Part shown: one piece after another, positions 1 through 8,883 of the stretch
Layout of the letters: each line of letters starts with the position of its first letter
Numbering within the stretch: the first letter of the stretch is position 1
NCBI GenBank assembly: GCA_020851635.1
Contig: JADZCJ010000089.1
Span: 42,894-106,893 of the forward strand
DNA length: 64,000 bases
Direction of reading: 5' to 3'
DNA from: Anaerolineae bacterium
GTDB lineage: Bacteria > Chloroflexota > Anaerolineae > UBA4142 > SHND01
Notes under the pieces: model-generated
Database searches by the model: none
What the model saw: only the letters and a program-made list of their open reading frames with translations
Told to the model about the DNA's origin: nothing
Program-made: the position numbers and the translations under genes

Positions 1-413
1 CTCAGGGCATTGACCGCGCTCACACCGACACCGTGCAGACCGGACGCCACTTTGTAACCGCCTGCGCCGAATTTGCCGCCCGCGTGGAGTTTGGTCATGA
101 CGACTTCCAACGCCGACGTGCCCGTTTGCGGATGAATATCCACAGGAATGCCGCGCCCGTTGTCCGTCACGGACACAACATTGTCATTGTCAATCGTGAT
201 GGTGAGGGTGTCCGCCTGACCCGCGAGCGCTTCGTCAATTCCATTGTCCACCACTTCGGTGACCAATTGGTGCAGACCGCGCTGATCGGTGGACCCGATA
301 TACATGCCGGGGCGGCGGCGCACCGCTTCGAGACCTTCAAGAATCGTAATTTTTGAGGCGTCGTAATTTTCGGTTGGGCGGTTTTCAAGTTCCACGTCTT
401 GACGCTTTGCCAT
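1..413 (-). CDS. gyrB: DNA gyrase subunit B, N-terminal part (cut by window edge)
   Basis: Type II topoisomerase ATPase subunit, which introduces negative supercoils together with GyrA. The leftward frame from the ATG at 411-413 reads 137 residues and stays open to base 1. Visible are the GHKL ATPase features: [19 protein letters not shown], then [13 protein letters not shown] (N-box with the Mg-binding Asn), [13 protein letters not shown] (G1 box) and [13 protein letters not shown] (lid). An upstream GAGG lies about 8 bases before the ATG. ParE shares these motifs, so the symbol rests on general resemblance and the C-terminus is not visible. The gene sits immediately downstream of a 30-base repeat (422-451) shared with an inverted-repeat element at 62.6 kb. 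Confidence 0.9.
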   Translation of the reverse strand, partial: MAKRQDVELENRPTENYDASKITILEGLEAVRRRPGMYIGSTDQRGLHQLVTEVVDNGIDEALAGQADTLTITIDNDNVVSVTDNGRGIPVDIHPQTGTSALEVVMTKLHAGGKFGAGGYKVASGLHGVGVSAVNAL

Positions 414-421
414 GATGACCT

Positions 422-451
422 CTACAATTTGATTTCACTCCGACAACCTGC
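422..451. repeat. Solo end of an inverted-repeat element, next to gyrB
   Basis: Thirty bases here match 62631-62660 with one mismatch (C425 versus T62634). They include most of the arm of the inverted-repeat element at 62566-62663. No facing arm is found near gyrB, so this looks like a decayed or solo end lying in the gyrB 5' leader. The rest of 452-672 holds no gene that I can recognise. Confidence 0.75.
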
Positions 452-672
452 CAACGCACAGATTAGCACACCTGTTCCACGAACGCAAGTGAAATTTGAA
501 AATGTTCTTGATTGGAATGGAGGGGACGGCATCGAGGGCGCGCATCGTATTTGAGCGTGTCGCCGACGGATGGGCGTCCGCTCGCGCGCTCCCTTTGAAT
601 CACGGCTTGGCAGCGCGCGGGGCGAGGCAAAACACGGGGATGACGCAGCCATTTTGCAGGGTCGAGGCAGCT

Positions 673-1674
673 CTATTTTTTGACGATTTTGACGCTCTGG
701 CGCAGTCGTTCGAGCAAATTCATGCGGTCCTGATAATAAATCATCGAGGCGGCGATCAGCGCCGTGCCGATGAATGCGTTGGCGACGATCCCGATCGCGA
801 CGCCAATAGAGTTGACCGTAAAGCCGTCCCAGACGATCGCCAGACCGCGATCCAAAAAAACGGACAGCGCGACCAGGGCGAGCGTGGACCAAAAGAAGAC
901 GCGAAACAGGATAGAACTGCGTCTGACCGCACTGCGGATGCCGATTTCGCTGACGGCGGCGGCAGAGGGCACAAAGAAAAAATAGATAAAGACCCAGAAC
1001 AGTCCGACGGTTATGAGCAGGGTGGCAAACGCCGCCAGTTCGGGGCTGCTGAATACAAGCTGCACACCGACCAGGACCATGATTGCCGCCAGCAGCAAGA
1101 CAAGAAACAAGAGCGCCAAGCCAATCAAGCGCAGCCACAATTTGCCGATACGCATCAAAGTGACGTCGCGCGTGCTCGTCTCTAGCGGGCGTGCGCCTTG
1201 CGCGACAAGTTCAAGATAGAGCGCGACCAGCAACAGTCCCAGCACAAACATGGGGACAAACAAGAGCAGAATCAGCGCGGGGGACTGGATCGAGTACGAG
1301 ACCGTGGCGAACGGGCTTGCAACATTCGGCGCATCAATGGCAAGCAACGTGGGAATTCGCGTGACCCCGTTCAGCGCGGCTGCCACAAAACCCAGGATAT
1401 TGAGCGACTCGAGCGCGGATTGAAAAGCAGCCTGCGTCTCTTGGACAGCTTGTGGATCGGTAGACAGCGGGATAGCCCGCATGATGTCATCATGAAAAGG
1501 GCGCAAATACTCGGTCAACGAAAGACGCGGGAACAGCCAAATCATGGCATCCAAAAGAATGGGCACAACAAGCGTCCAGGGACGCCGCCAAACGAGACCG
1601 ATACCTGCGCTCACACTGTCAATCACGCCGAGGGGTTTTGGCTCGGCAACCGTACGGGTTTTAGTTTCTCTCAT
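673..1674 (-). CDS. Polytopic membrane protein of unknown function
   Basis: 333 residues, family not recognised. About six or seven hydrophobic segments are visible: roughly 32-48, 134-160, 180-208, 216-243, 255-283 and 289-320, with a weaker one near 94-107. The N-terminal 30 residues are polar (RETKTRTVAEPKP) and probably cytoplasmic. No enzymatic motif, signal peptide or cysteine cluster is seen. The ATG at 1672-1674 is preceded by no strong ribosome site. The next gene upstream (MFS, ending at 1787) is co-directional at a distance of 112 bases, so joint transcription is possible. Resembles the many uncharacterised membrane proteins of Chloroflexota; no function is proposed. Confidence 0.75.
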   Translation of the reverse strand: MRETKTRTVAEPKPLGVIDSVSAGIGLVWRRPWTLVVPILLDAMIWLFPRLSLTEYLRPFHDDIMRAIPLSTDPQAVQETQAAFQSALESLNILGFVAAALNGVTRIPTLLAIDAPNVASPFATVSYSIQSPALILLLFVPMFVLGLLLVALYLELVAQGARPLETSTRDVTLMRIGKLWLRLIGLALLFLVLLLAAIMVLVGVQLVFSSPELAAFATLLITVGLFWVFIYFFFVPSAAAVSEIGIRSAVRRSSILFRVFFWSTLALVALSVFLDRGLAIVWDGFTVNSIGVAIGIVANAFIGTALIAASMIYYQDRMNLLERLRQSVKIVKK

Positions 1675-1786
1675 GAAAAATCTTTCTAACTTGTTGCAAC
1701 CTAACGATTATAGCCGCACGGCGCGAGAGTGTCAAAAGAAAAGACTAAAAACCGCGTGGAAATGAACGCGTCAACCCACCGCACAC

Positions 1787-3067
1787 TCAGGGGGTCGGCG
1801 TGCCAATCGCCTGATGTTCGGCATGACGCAGCCCCAGGGCGAGCCAAAAACCAATGGCGGACATGAGAAAGGTGATGACAAACAAAAGCGTAAAGCCAAA
1901 GAGGTCGAGCACGATTCCGCCAATGATGGGGATGAACGTTGCAATGCCGAGCAGGGTGTTGGTGAACCCGATATACAGCGGGCGCGTTTCCGGCGGCGCG
2001 AGATTGAGCAGATAGGTGGGAAAGGCAATGTTGGCGGCAGTGCGCCCCACACCATAGACGATAAAGACCAGTCCAAACGCGACGGCGACCGAATCGCCCG
2101 CGCCGGATAGGGTAAACACCAGCGCGACCAGCGGGATGATGGGCGTGGCGGCGGCGGCGGTGACGAGTACCCAATTGAGCTTGCGGCGATCGCTGAGATG
2201 CGAAAGCAGGGGCGTGGACACGAGCGCGGCAAGCGTCGTCAAGCCGATATAGAGACCGACAATAGATGCGGGCGCGCCGAGCCGGTTGATCGCATAGATG
2301 GCATAAAAGGGCGTTGCCAGATCTCCCGCCGCCAGAATAAAACGCGTGGCAAGATAACGTCGAAACGTGTGATTTTCACGCACGATGACGCGGGCGGCGC
2401 GAAATTGTTCGAGCAAGCTCACGCTCTCGCGCGTGATTTCTTCGCGCGGTTCGCGCACCTGACAAAAGAGCAGCAACCCCGCGCCAATCGCGCCCAGAGC
2501 GGCGACAAACAAAAGCCCGAAATTGGTTGGAAAGACCAATCCGCGTTCCGGGCTGAGCGCGACGGCGATCAGATAGCCCGCAAACAGCCCCATGCCCGTG
2601 CCCGTAAATTCACGCCAGGCGAAAAAAGAGCCGCGCGTTTGAACCGGAATGATTTTGGCAACCACCGTCATGAACGCATTGCCTGCAAAACCTGCGGTAA
2701 AGGAATAGATGACGAACAAGCCAAAAAAGAGCAAGAGGAGCAGAGTCGGGTTGTTTTCGCCCAGCGCAAAAGTGGCGACACAGATCAAGAACCAACACAC
2801 AATGCGGACATATGCGGCACGCCGATAAAGAGGCACTTTGAGGTCAAGTTGCTGGATGCGGTGCGAGACGAGGAACTGGGGCAAGAACCACCCGCCGTTA
2901 TAGATGGCGGCGAGCAAGCCGACCAGGAAACTGGACCCGCCCAACTCGGTTACAAACAGGGCGAGAGTGAGTGACGGTGCGATGAGCGCGTCCACAAAGC
3001 CAAAAATCGCGCCATTGACCAAACCGACCGTATAGTTGAATCCAAGATTTTTTTCGATAAAGGACAT
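1787..3067 (-). CDS. MFS transporter
   Basis: 426 residues with about 12 membrane segments in two halves, as expected for a single-polypeptide major facilitator permease. Signs are an N-terminal half with FVTELGGSSFLVGLLAAIY, a polar central loop near residues 205-235 (REPREEITRESVSLLEQF), and a second half beginning RRYLATRFILAAGDLATPFY. The loop LLSHLSDRRKLN is the common MFS motif A-like element between TM8 and TM9. The substrate cannot be told from sequence. It follows an ADP-ribosylglycohydrolase gene in the same direction with an 80-base gap. Base composition is like the neighbours. Confidence 0.88.
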   Translation of the reverse strand: MSFIEKNLGFNYTVGLVNGAIFGFVDALIAPSLTLALFVTELGGSSFLVGLLAAIYNGGWFLPQFLVSHRIQQLDLKVPLYRRAAYVRIVCWFLICVATFALGENNPTLLLLLFFGLFVIYSFTAGFAGNAFMTVVAKIIPVQTRGSFFAWREFTGTGMGLFAGYLIAVALSPERGLVFPTNFGLLFVAALGAIGAGLLLFCQVREPREEITRESVSLLEQFRAARVIVRENHTFRRYLATRFILAAGDLATPFYAIYAINRLGAPASIVGLYIGLTTLAALVSTPLLSHLSDRRKLNWVLVTAAAATPIIPLVALVFTLSGAGDSVAVAFGLVFIVYGVGRTAANIAFPTYLLNLAPPETRPLYIGFTNTLLGIATFIPIIGGIVLDLFGFTLLFVITFLMSAIGFWLALGLRHAEHQAIGTPTP

Positions 3068-3146
3068 GGCAAGATAGACCGGACTTGTGTTGGCAGGTTC
3101 ATGTGAACCCCACCCCGGGACGTTTCGATCCAGCGCAATGCGGCGG

Positions 3147-4235
3147 CTATGCAGGCGGATACCGTTCCATCCACTCGTTGTCCGCGCTATATAACTCGCC
3201 CTTGAATTGAGAATACAGGTCTATCGCGACTTGTTCCACAACGTCTGCCATGTCCAGGTTTTCGATCCACGTCTGCGGAATCGCCTCCTTGCCCAGCGTC
3301 AGCCCGAGTATATTCCCGGTGACCGCGCCCGTGCTGTCACAATCGCCGCTGTGATTGACCGCCGCAAGCACGCCGGCGCGAAAATCGCGCGGATACGAAA
3401 GCGCACAATACAACGCAATCGCCAATGTTTCTTCCCCTACCCATGCCTCGCCCAACGATTCGACGCGTTCCGGCGTGGGTGCGCCCTCTTTTACCTTTGC
3501 GACAGCTCGCTGAATCGCGCCAAGACACTCTTGATGACCTTGCCAGCGTTCGAGCATCACCACCGTCTCGTCAATCGCCTGTGGCAGTGATTCGCCTTGC
3601 GCGAGCAGCGCCAGGATGGCAGCCAGACACCCGGCGGACAGATAACCGCTGGGATGCCCATGCGTGAGCGCAGCCGCTTGACACCCAACCTCGAACGCCA
3701 GCGCGGCATCGTCTGCATAAACCAGACCAACGGGCGCGACGCGCATGACGCCCCCGCATCTCTTGCGGTCGTTCAGTGGTCGGTCAACCGTGCCATATTT
3801 TCCACTCTCGAGCGAGTTGATGCACGCCTTTCCCGGCGCGCGGCGGACAAAAAGTCCTTTTTGCCTCATGAGCCAGCCGTGCTCTACATCATAAATCCCA
3901 AAATTTGTGGGGAACTCGCGCGGTGTCAAGCCCTGAGTTTTGAGCCAGCGCAAATACGATTGATACAGGAGCGGGAGCCGCGCGCCGCCAATCCCTTTGA
4001 GCATCTCTCGCTGTCGCGCGCGCAACAGCCCCTCCGCCGTAAAGAGGGTCATTTGTGTATCATCGGTAAAGTGTCCTTTGCCGTCCGCGCTTTTGACATA
4101 GGTTTGAACGCCATCCGGTCCATAACGCATCCGGATCGCGCCGATAGAATCAAATTCGATGGGCGCGCCCAGCGCGTCACCGACTGCGCCGCCCAAGAGA
4201 CAACCGACATAATGATCGAGTTCGAGCTCAAGCAT
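3147..4235 (-). CDS. ADP-ribosylglycohydrolase family protein
   Basis: Member of the DraG/ARH family, which removes ADP-ribose from proteins or small molecules using a binuclear Mg site. 362 residues. Visible family signatures: GGAVGDALGAPIEF near residue 15, GHFTDDTQMT (metal ligands T-D-D) near 55, RCGGVMRVAPVG, LTHGHPSGYLSAG, and NHSGDCDSTGAVTGNILG near 290 carrying the second group of metal-binding Asp residues. All catalytic elements seem intact. The ATG at 4235 has AAGGAG upstream (complement at 4242-4247). It is divergent from the FAD oxidoreductase at 4378. No partner ADP-ribosyltransferase or nitrogenase is in the window, so the target is unknown. Confidence 0.9.
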   Translation of the reverse strand: MLELELDHYVGCLLGGAVGDALGAPIEFDSIGAIRMRYGPDGVQTYVKSADGKGHFTDDTQMTLFTAEGLLRARQREMLKGIGGARLPLLYQSYLRWLKTQGLTPREFPTNFGIYDVEHGWLMRQKGLFVRRAPGKACINSLESGKYGTVDRPLNDRKRCGGVMRVAPVGLVYADDAALAFEVGCQAAALTHGHPSGYLSAGCLAAILALLAQGESLPQAIDETVVMLERWQGHQECLGAIQRAVAKVKEGAPTPERVESLGEAWVGEETLAIALYCALSYPRDFRAGVLAAVNHSGDCDSTGAVTGNILGLTLGKEAIPQTWIENLDMADVVEQVAIDLYSQFKGELYSADNEWMERYPPA

Positions 4236-4267
4236 AGCACTCCTTACTTGTCAAAACCAACCGACCA

Positions 4268-4295
4268 AGTATATCCCGCTTGCGCCGGAAAACAA
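4268..4295 (-). promoter_or_regulatory. Probable sigma-70 promoter for the ADP-ribosylglycohydrolase gene
   Basis: On the minus strand TTGTTT (4290-4295) and TATACT (4268-4273) are 16 bases apart, about 30 bases upstream of the start codon. The -10 is good and the -35 is weak. Confidence 0.45.
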
Positions 4296-4309
4296 TTCGA
4301 CAATTTACA

Positions 4310-4338
4310 TTGCAGTTGTGCTTGAAACTGTGTACAAT
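4310..4338 (+). promoter_or_regulatory. Probable sigma-70 promoter for the FAD oxidoreductase gene
   Basis: TTGCAG (4310-4315), 17-base spacer, TACAAT (4333-4338). Start of transcription would fall near 4345, some 33 bases before the ATG. Confidence 0.5.
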
Positions 4339-4377
4339 TGCACCGCTTGAATTTTCGAGGGAGACGGCAGAGACAAC

Positions 4378-5532
4378 ATGTTATCAACGGCAGACATCGT
4401 AATCATCGGCGGCGGATGCATGGGTTCCAGTCTGGCATACCACCTCGCCACGCGAAACGCGGGCAGCATCCTGCTGCTCGAACGCGAAAAGTTTCTGGCA
4501 ATGGGCTCGACGGGACGCAATGCCGGGGGCGTGCGTTATCAGTTCTCGACCCCTGTCAATATTCAGCTTTCTATCTATTCGCTCGACATTATTTCGCGGT
4601 TTGAAGAGCTTTTTGGCATCTCGGCGGAATATCGTCCGCTCGGCTATTTGTTTCTCTTGACGACGCCCGGACAGATGGCGTTGTTCAAAAAAAATATTGC
4701 GCTGCAGCAATCGCTCGGCGTGCATGACGTGCGCGGCTTGACGGTGGACGAGATTCACGCGCTCGCGCCCCTGGTGAATCTGGAAGGGGTGCTTGGCGGG
4801 AGCATCTGCCCGCGCGACGGCACGGCGGACCCTTATACCGTGACGCAGACGTTTGCGAGTCAAGCCCGGCAATTGGGCGCACAGATCGAGACCGACACGA
4901 ATGTTCTTGCGATCGAAAAGCAAAATGGAGGCGGGTTCAAGGTGATTACCGGCAAGGGCGACATCGCGACGCCGCGCGTGGTCAACTGCGCGGGTCCGTG
5001 GGCAAGCAAGATCGGCAAAATGGTGGGACTGGATATTCCCATCGTGCCGCTGCGCCGTCAATTTTTCAACACTGACGAAATCCCCCAAATTCCGCGCAAT
5101 CACCCGTTTGTGATTGAATTTGAGACGTCACTCTATTTTCATCCCGACCATCCCGGGCTTTTGGTGGGCATGTCGAATCGCAACGAGACGCCGGGCGAGA
5201 CGTATGCGATTGACGAGGAATTTCATCTGGAAACGCTGGAACGCGCCATCTATCGGCTGCCGTTATTGGAAAATGCGCGCGTGGTCAAACAGCTGGCGGG
5301 CTTGTATGAAGCGACGCCGGACGCGCATCCGATCTTGGGACAAGCGCGCGACCTGCCGGGCTTTTATATCTGCGCCGGCTTTTCGGGTCACGGTTTTCAA
5401 CATTCGCCGGGAGCAGGCAAAGTGATGAGCGAGATCTTGCTGGACGGGACGTCAAAAACTGTGGACGTTTCGATGCTGGATTTGGAACGGTTCCGCGAGG
5501 GTCGCGCCATCGTGGAACAGAACGTGGTTTGA
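4378..5532 (+). CDS. FAD-dependent oxidoreductase (DAO family, sarcosine/glycine oxidase-like)
   Basis: 384 residues. Flavoprotein of the D-amino-acid/sarcosine oxidase family that oxidises the amine of a secondary or primary amino acid. The N-terminus has the dinucleotide-binding Rossmann motif IIGGGCMGSSLAYHLA followed by an acidic residue ending the second strand (LLLERE). GSTGRNAGGVRYQF near residue 42 is typical of sarcosine oxidase beta-like proteins. NCAGPWASKIGKMVGLDIP and the C-terminal YICAGFSGHGFQHSPGAGK are the second FAD-contacting and closing motifs. The length is normal. Exact substrate cannot be assigned. CinA follows 19 bases downstream and is probably cotranscribed. Confidence 0.88.
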   Translation: MLSTADIVIIGGGCMGSSLAYHLATRNAGSILLLEREKFLAMGSTGRNAGGVRYQFSTPVNIQLSIYSLDIISRFEELFGISAEYRPLGYLFLLTTPGQMALFKKNIALQQSLGVHDVRGLTVDEIHALAPLVNLEGVLGGSICPRDGTADPYTVTQTFASQARQLGAQIETDTNVLAIEKQNGGGFKVITGKGDIATPRVVNCAGPWASKIGKMVGLDIPIVPLRRQFFNTDEIPQIPRNHPFVIEFETSLYFHPDHPGLLVGMSNRNETPGETYAIDEEFHLETLERAIYRLPLLENARVVKQLAGLYEATPDAHPILGQARDLPGFYICAGFSGHGFQHSPGAGKVMSEILLDGTSKTVDVSMLDLERFREGRAIVEQNVV

Positions 5533-5551
5533 AAAATACTCTGGGGTTTGT

Positions 5552-6730
5552 ATGCGCGCAGAAATCATTTCGATTGGCACGGAACTGCTGCTTGGCGAAA
5601 TCATTGACACGAACGCGGCGTGGCTGGCGCAGCAGCTGGCGGCGAGCGGGGTGGATGTCTATTTTCGGACGACGGTGGGCGACAATGTGGCGCGCATTGC
5701 AACTGCGATCCAAATCGGGCTGGGGCGCGCCGATGTGATTATCACAACGGGCGGGCTGGGACCGACGGTGGACGACATGACGCGCGAAGCGGTTGCCCGC
5801 GCAGTCGGTGTGCCGTTGACGCTCAGCGACGAACTGGTCGAGCAGGTTCGCGCGCACTTTGCCAAATGGGGTCGCACCATGAGCGGCAACAACGTCAAGC
5901 AGGCGTATATTCCGCTGGGCGCAACGCCCATAGAGAATCCGGTCGGGACCGCGCCCTGTTTTATCGTCAATCATGACGGACATTTTGTTTTTGTCCTGCC
6001 CGGCGTGCCGCGCGAAATGAAATTTCTGACCGAATCGCGTGTGCTCCCCTGGCTGCGCGAGAGGATGGGTGAGAACGGCTCGATCATTCTCTCCAAGATT
6101 CTGCGGACCTGCGCGATCGGGGAAAGCCAGGTTGACGAAAAAATCGCCGATCTGGAAACGGAAAGCAATCCGACCGTGGGTCTCGCCGCACATGCGGGAC
6201 AGACCGATGTCCGCATCACCGCCAAGGCAGCCACGCGTGCAGAGGCGGAAAAACTGATTGCCGAGATGGAAGCGCGCGTGCGCGAACGGCTGGGCGATTG
6301 GATTTACGGGGTGGGCGACGAATCTGTCGAGCAGGTGATTGCGCGGCTGTTGACGGCGCGGCAAAAATCCCTTGCGATTGCCGAATCCAACACCGGGGGC
6401 AGACTTGCCGAGCGGTTGGGCGCGACCCCCGAAGCGTTGAAAATCACGAGCAAACTGCTGCAGGTGACGGATGACCAGGTGACCAAAGCGTACGCCGATC
6501 AGGTGGCGAATGCGCTGCGCGCGTCCGGGGGGGCGGATATTGCTTTGGCGATCGTGAGCACGATGGGCAACCAGGACATGTATCTGACAGATACGGGCAA
6601 AACCTGGATTGCGATTGCGACCTCCGATAACCTCAAGAGTTACAGCTATCCCGTGGGCGGGATGGGCGAATCGGCACAAACGTGGACGGCGGTGCGCGCG
6701 TTGGATATTCTGCGGCGCGCCTTGTTGTAA
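5552..6730 (+). CDS. cinA: CinA-family protein with degenerate C-terminal amidase domain
   Basis: 392 residues. CinA proteins usually join an N-terminal MoCF-like (COG1058) domain, hydrolysing ADP-ribose or NMN-related compounds, to a C-terminal PncC nicotinamide-nucleotide amidase. The N-terminal domain is intact: MRAEIISIGTELLLGEI, TTGGLGPTVDDMTREAVARA, NPVGTAPCF and FVLPGVPREM. In the C-terminal part AESNTGG stands where AESCTGG is usual. The following GGVVAYSNEAK-like segment is missing, and the TGIAGPGG element is replaced by VSTMGNQD. The protein is 20-30 residues shorter than typical. I therefore expect the first activity to be retained and the amidase to be absent or altered. Confidence 0.85.
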   Translation: MRAEIISIGTELLLGEIIDTNAAWLAQQLAASGVDVYFRTTVGDNVARIATAIQIGLGRADVIITTGGLGPTVDDMTREAVARAVGVPLTLSDELVEQVRAHFAKWGRTMSGNNVKQAYIPLGATPIENPVGTAPCFIVNHDGHFVFVLPGVPREMKFLTESRVLPWLRERMGENGSIILSKILRTCAIGESQVDEKIADLETESNPTVGLAAHAGQTDVRITAKAATRAEAEKLIAEMEARVRERLGDWIYGVGDESVEQVIARLLTARQKSLAIAESNTGGRLAERLGATPEALKITSKLLQVTDDQVTKAYADQVANALRASGGADIALAIVSTMGNQDMYLTDTGKTWIAIATSDNLKSYSYPVGGMGESAQTWTAVRALDILRRALL

Positions 6731-6780
6731 ACCCAGCAACCGCATAGACGCGAGAGGGTCGTTTCGCCGGGGAATTTGTG

Positions 6781-6888
6781 ATGGACACGGCGAGTTTTAT
6801 TCTGGGAATCATGGTCGGCGTCGCCATCGCAGGGATGGCGTTTGCGCTGACGATCCTGTTGTTCCCGCGCTTGTTTCGCAGCCGGTGA
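6781..6888 (+). CDS. Small single-pass membrane protein, 35 aa
   Basis: A short frame from ATG 6781 to TGA 6886-6888 encodes MDTASFILGIMVGVAIAG followed by MAFALTILLFPRLFRSR. It is almost wholly one hydrophobic segment with a basic C-terminal tail, the usual layout of a one-span small membrane protein with cytoplasmic basic end. A GGGGA element lies 6-10 bases before the ATG. It fits exactly between cinA and ilvE, which run in the same direction. Function unknown; conservation in related genomes would be needed to prove that it is expressed. Confidence 0.45.
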   Translation: MDTASFILGIMVGVAIAGMAFALTILLFPRLFRSR

Positions 6889-6920
6889 GCCGTATCAAAC
6901 TATAAACGCAAGGAGTCTAC

Positions 6921-7856
6921 ATGGCAGAATCTACGATTTTTCCAACGGTCTGGTTCGACGGAAAATTGGCGCCGCTCGAAAGCGCAACGATCAATATCAC
7001 TCAAATGGGTCCGGCGAGCGTCTCTTCGGTGTTTGAAGGAATTCGCGCATACCAGAACCCGACGACCAAGGCGCTGAATATCTTTCAACTCGACGCGCAC
7101 CTGAAACGCTTTTTGCAATCCATCCGCCTGGTGCGTCTGGAATGTGACTATACCTTTGATCAACTGCGCGAGGCGGTGGTGAGTCTGGTGCGCGAAAATG
7201 ACCCCGCCGCCGATGTGTATATTCGCCCGTTTGCGTATGCGGAATCCACCACTTTTGGCGCGGCGACGAGCAAGATCGCGCATGTGGTTATTCACGTGAC
7301 CGACTGGGACTCGAAACTCAAGACGGACGTCGTGAGCCATTCGGCGGTGAGCTCGTGGGCGCGTTTGACCGACAACCAGATGGCGCCGCGCGTCAAGGCG
7401 AGCGCCAATTATCTCAATTCGCGCTATGCGAGCGAAGAGGCAAAACGCAACGGATACGACCACGCGATTCTGTTGACGCCGCAGGGCAAGGTCGCCGAAG
7501 GTCCGGGCATGTGTCTGATGCTGGCGCGCGACGGCAAGCTCATTACGCCCGCGGTGACGAGCGGCATATTGGAAAGCATCACGCGCGAGACAGTGCTCCA
7601 ACTGGCGCGCCAAGCGTTGGACCTCTCCGTGACCGAACGCGAGGTGGACCGCACGGAATTATACACGGCGGACGAGGCGTTCTTTTGCGGCACAGGCATC
7701 GAAGTCGTGCCGATCGTGACGGTTGACCGGCTGCCGTTGGGCGACGGCAAACCGGGTCCGATTTCGACCAGGATGCGAGACTGTTATCACGATGTGGTGC
7801 GCGGCATTGAAACGGGCTACGAGAGCTGGAGGACGGTTGTAAATCACGAGGACTGA
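6921..7856 (+). CDS. ilvE: Branched-chain amino acid aminotransferase
   Basis: PLP-dependent class IV aminotransferase that interconverts Leu, Ile and Val with their 2-oxo acids. 311 residues, normal length. Seen: WFDGKLAPLESATINI at the N-terminus, SVFEGIRAY, YIRPFAY, then RVKASANYLNSRYASEEA with the PLP-binding Lys, GPGMCLMLARDGKLITPA, SGILESITRETV and EVDRTELYTADEAFFCGTG. These match the fold-type IV consensus of IlvE more than D-amino acid transaminase, although closely related 4-amino-4-deoxychorismate lyases share parts. The ATG has AAGGAG 7 bases upstream. Terminated by a strong inverted repeat at 7861-7904. Confidence 0.9.
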   Translation: MAESTIFPTVWFDGKLAPLESATINITQMGPASVSSVFEGIRAYQNPTTKALNIFQLDAHLKRFLQSIRLVRLECDYTFDQLREAVVSLVRENDPAADVYIRPFAYAESTTFGAATSKIAHVVIHVTDWDSKLKTDVVSHSAVSSWARLTDNQMAPRVKASANYLNSRYASEEAKRNGYDHAILLTPQGKVAEGPGMCLMLARDGKLITPAVTSGILESITRETVLQLARQALDLSVTEREVDRTELYTADEAFFCGTGIEVVPIVTVDRLPLGDGKPGPISTRMRDCYHDVVRGIETGYESWRTVVNHED

Positions 7857-7860
7857 GCGG

Positions 7861-7904
7861 CCAAGACAGAGGACAGAGAATCAAAACTCTGTCCTCTGTC
7901 TTGG
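7861..7904. terminator. 18-bp perfect inverted repeat after ilvE
   Basis: Arms 7861-7878 and 7887-7904 are exact reverse complements with an 8-base loop. No T-run follows, so this is either a weak terminator or a processing/stability hairpin between ilvE and the EamA gene. Confidence 0.5.
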
Positions 7905-7920
7905 TATCTCGACACTGGCT

Positions 7921-8883
7921 ATGTCACTGGGAATGTTGTTTTCATTTGGCGCGGCGTTGATCTGGGCGACGACCAGTTTGATGGTCAAGGCGAACGCCGG
8001 GCGCGTTGATACGCTTTCGTTTAATGCGTTCCGCGTGGTTGTGGCGGGCATATTCTTTTTGGCGCTGGCGCCGTTCTTTGGCGGCGTCGGACTGATCGTC
8101 GGAATGGGTCTGCCCACGTTTCTTGCAATCAGCGCATCGGTGGTTTTGGGGTTTTGTGTCGGCGACACGGTCTATTTTTGGAGCATGACCAAGATCGGCG
8201 CATCGCGCACGATGCCGATTTCGGGTGTCTTTCCCGTTTTCACCTGGCTGCTGGCTGTGCCGATATTGGGAGAAGCGATCACGATTCCTGCCGTCATTGG
8301 CACGGCGCTGGTCATCGTCGCGTTATTCCTGCTGGCACACGAACGTCCCGCAGAAATCGCCGAATCGAATGACATGTTGATCACTCCACCGGAGGACGGC
8401 ACGCCTCCCGGAGGCATCACGCTGCGCACGCGATACCTTGCCATTGGAGCCGCGCTCCTGGCAGCGTTCATGTGGGCGCTCGCAACCACGCTGCTGCGTC
8501 TCGCGATTCAATTTCAAGAAGCAACCACACTCTACGAGACCCTGCAACAGTCTGTCATGTTGGGCGCGCTGCGCATGGGCGTTGCGACAGTCGTTCTGGT
8601 GCCCATGGCGACCCTCGCCAGGAGCCGCAAGGTGTGGAATGTGTATCGGGGTCCCAAACTGCCCGGTCTGGTCGCGCTGAGCATCTACAGCACGGGGATC
8701 GGGAGTCTGGTTTTTGTCATGGGGGTCGCGCTGGCGGGCGCGGCGCGCGCCGCGCTGGTGAATGCGGCTTCGCCGTTGATAGGCGTGGCCTTTTCGTGGC
8801 TGTTTTTGCGCGAACCGATGACGCGCCGCATCTGGGTTGGCACGGGGCTGGCGCTGGCGGGGGTGTGGTTGGTGTTGAGTTAG
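7921..8883 (+). CDS. EamA/DMT-family transporter
   Basis: 320 residues with about ten membrane segments arranged as two EamA repeats. Repeat one starts LFSFGAALIWATTSLMVK and ends LALLAHERP-like near residue 142; a polar loop (about residues 143-170, rich in Glu and Pro) separates it from repeat two, which starts LAIGAALLAAFMWALATTLL. The repeat-ending motif LVNAASPLIGVAFSWLFLRE is the typical EamA signature before the last helix. Such proteins export amino acids or other metabolites; the substrate here is not predictable. The stop codon overlaps by three bases that of the convergent Gfo/Idh/MocA gene. Confidence 0.88.
   Translation: MSLGMLFSFGAALIWATTSLMVKANAGRVDTLSFNAFRVVVAGIFFLALAPFFGGVGLIVGMGLPTFLAISASVVLGFCVGDTVYFWSMTKIGASRTMPISGVFPVFTWLLAVPILGEAITIPAVIGTALVIVALFLLAHERPAEIAESNDMLITPPEDGTPPGGITLRTRYLAIGAALLAAFMWALATTLLRLAIQFQEATTLYETLQQSVMLGALRMGVATVVLVPMATLARSRKVWNVYRGPKLPGLVALSIYSTGIGSLVFVMGVALAGAARAALVNAASPLIGVAFSWLFLREPMTRRIWVGTGLALAGVWLVLS

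Noticed and set aside
422..1138. 238-codon minus-strand frame overlapping the membrane protein at 673
   Set aside because: Overlaps a better frame with clear membrane helices; the product is Arg/Cys-rich with no motif.
5285..6745. 486-codon minus-strand frame opposite cinA
   Set aside because: Arg/His-rich antisense of a high-GC gene; cinA on the plus strand shows clear motifs.
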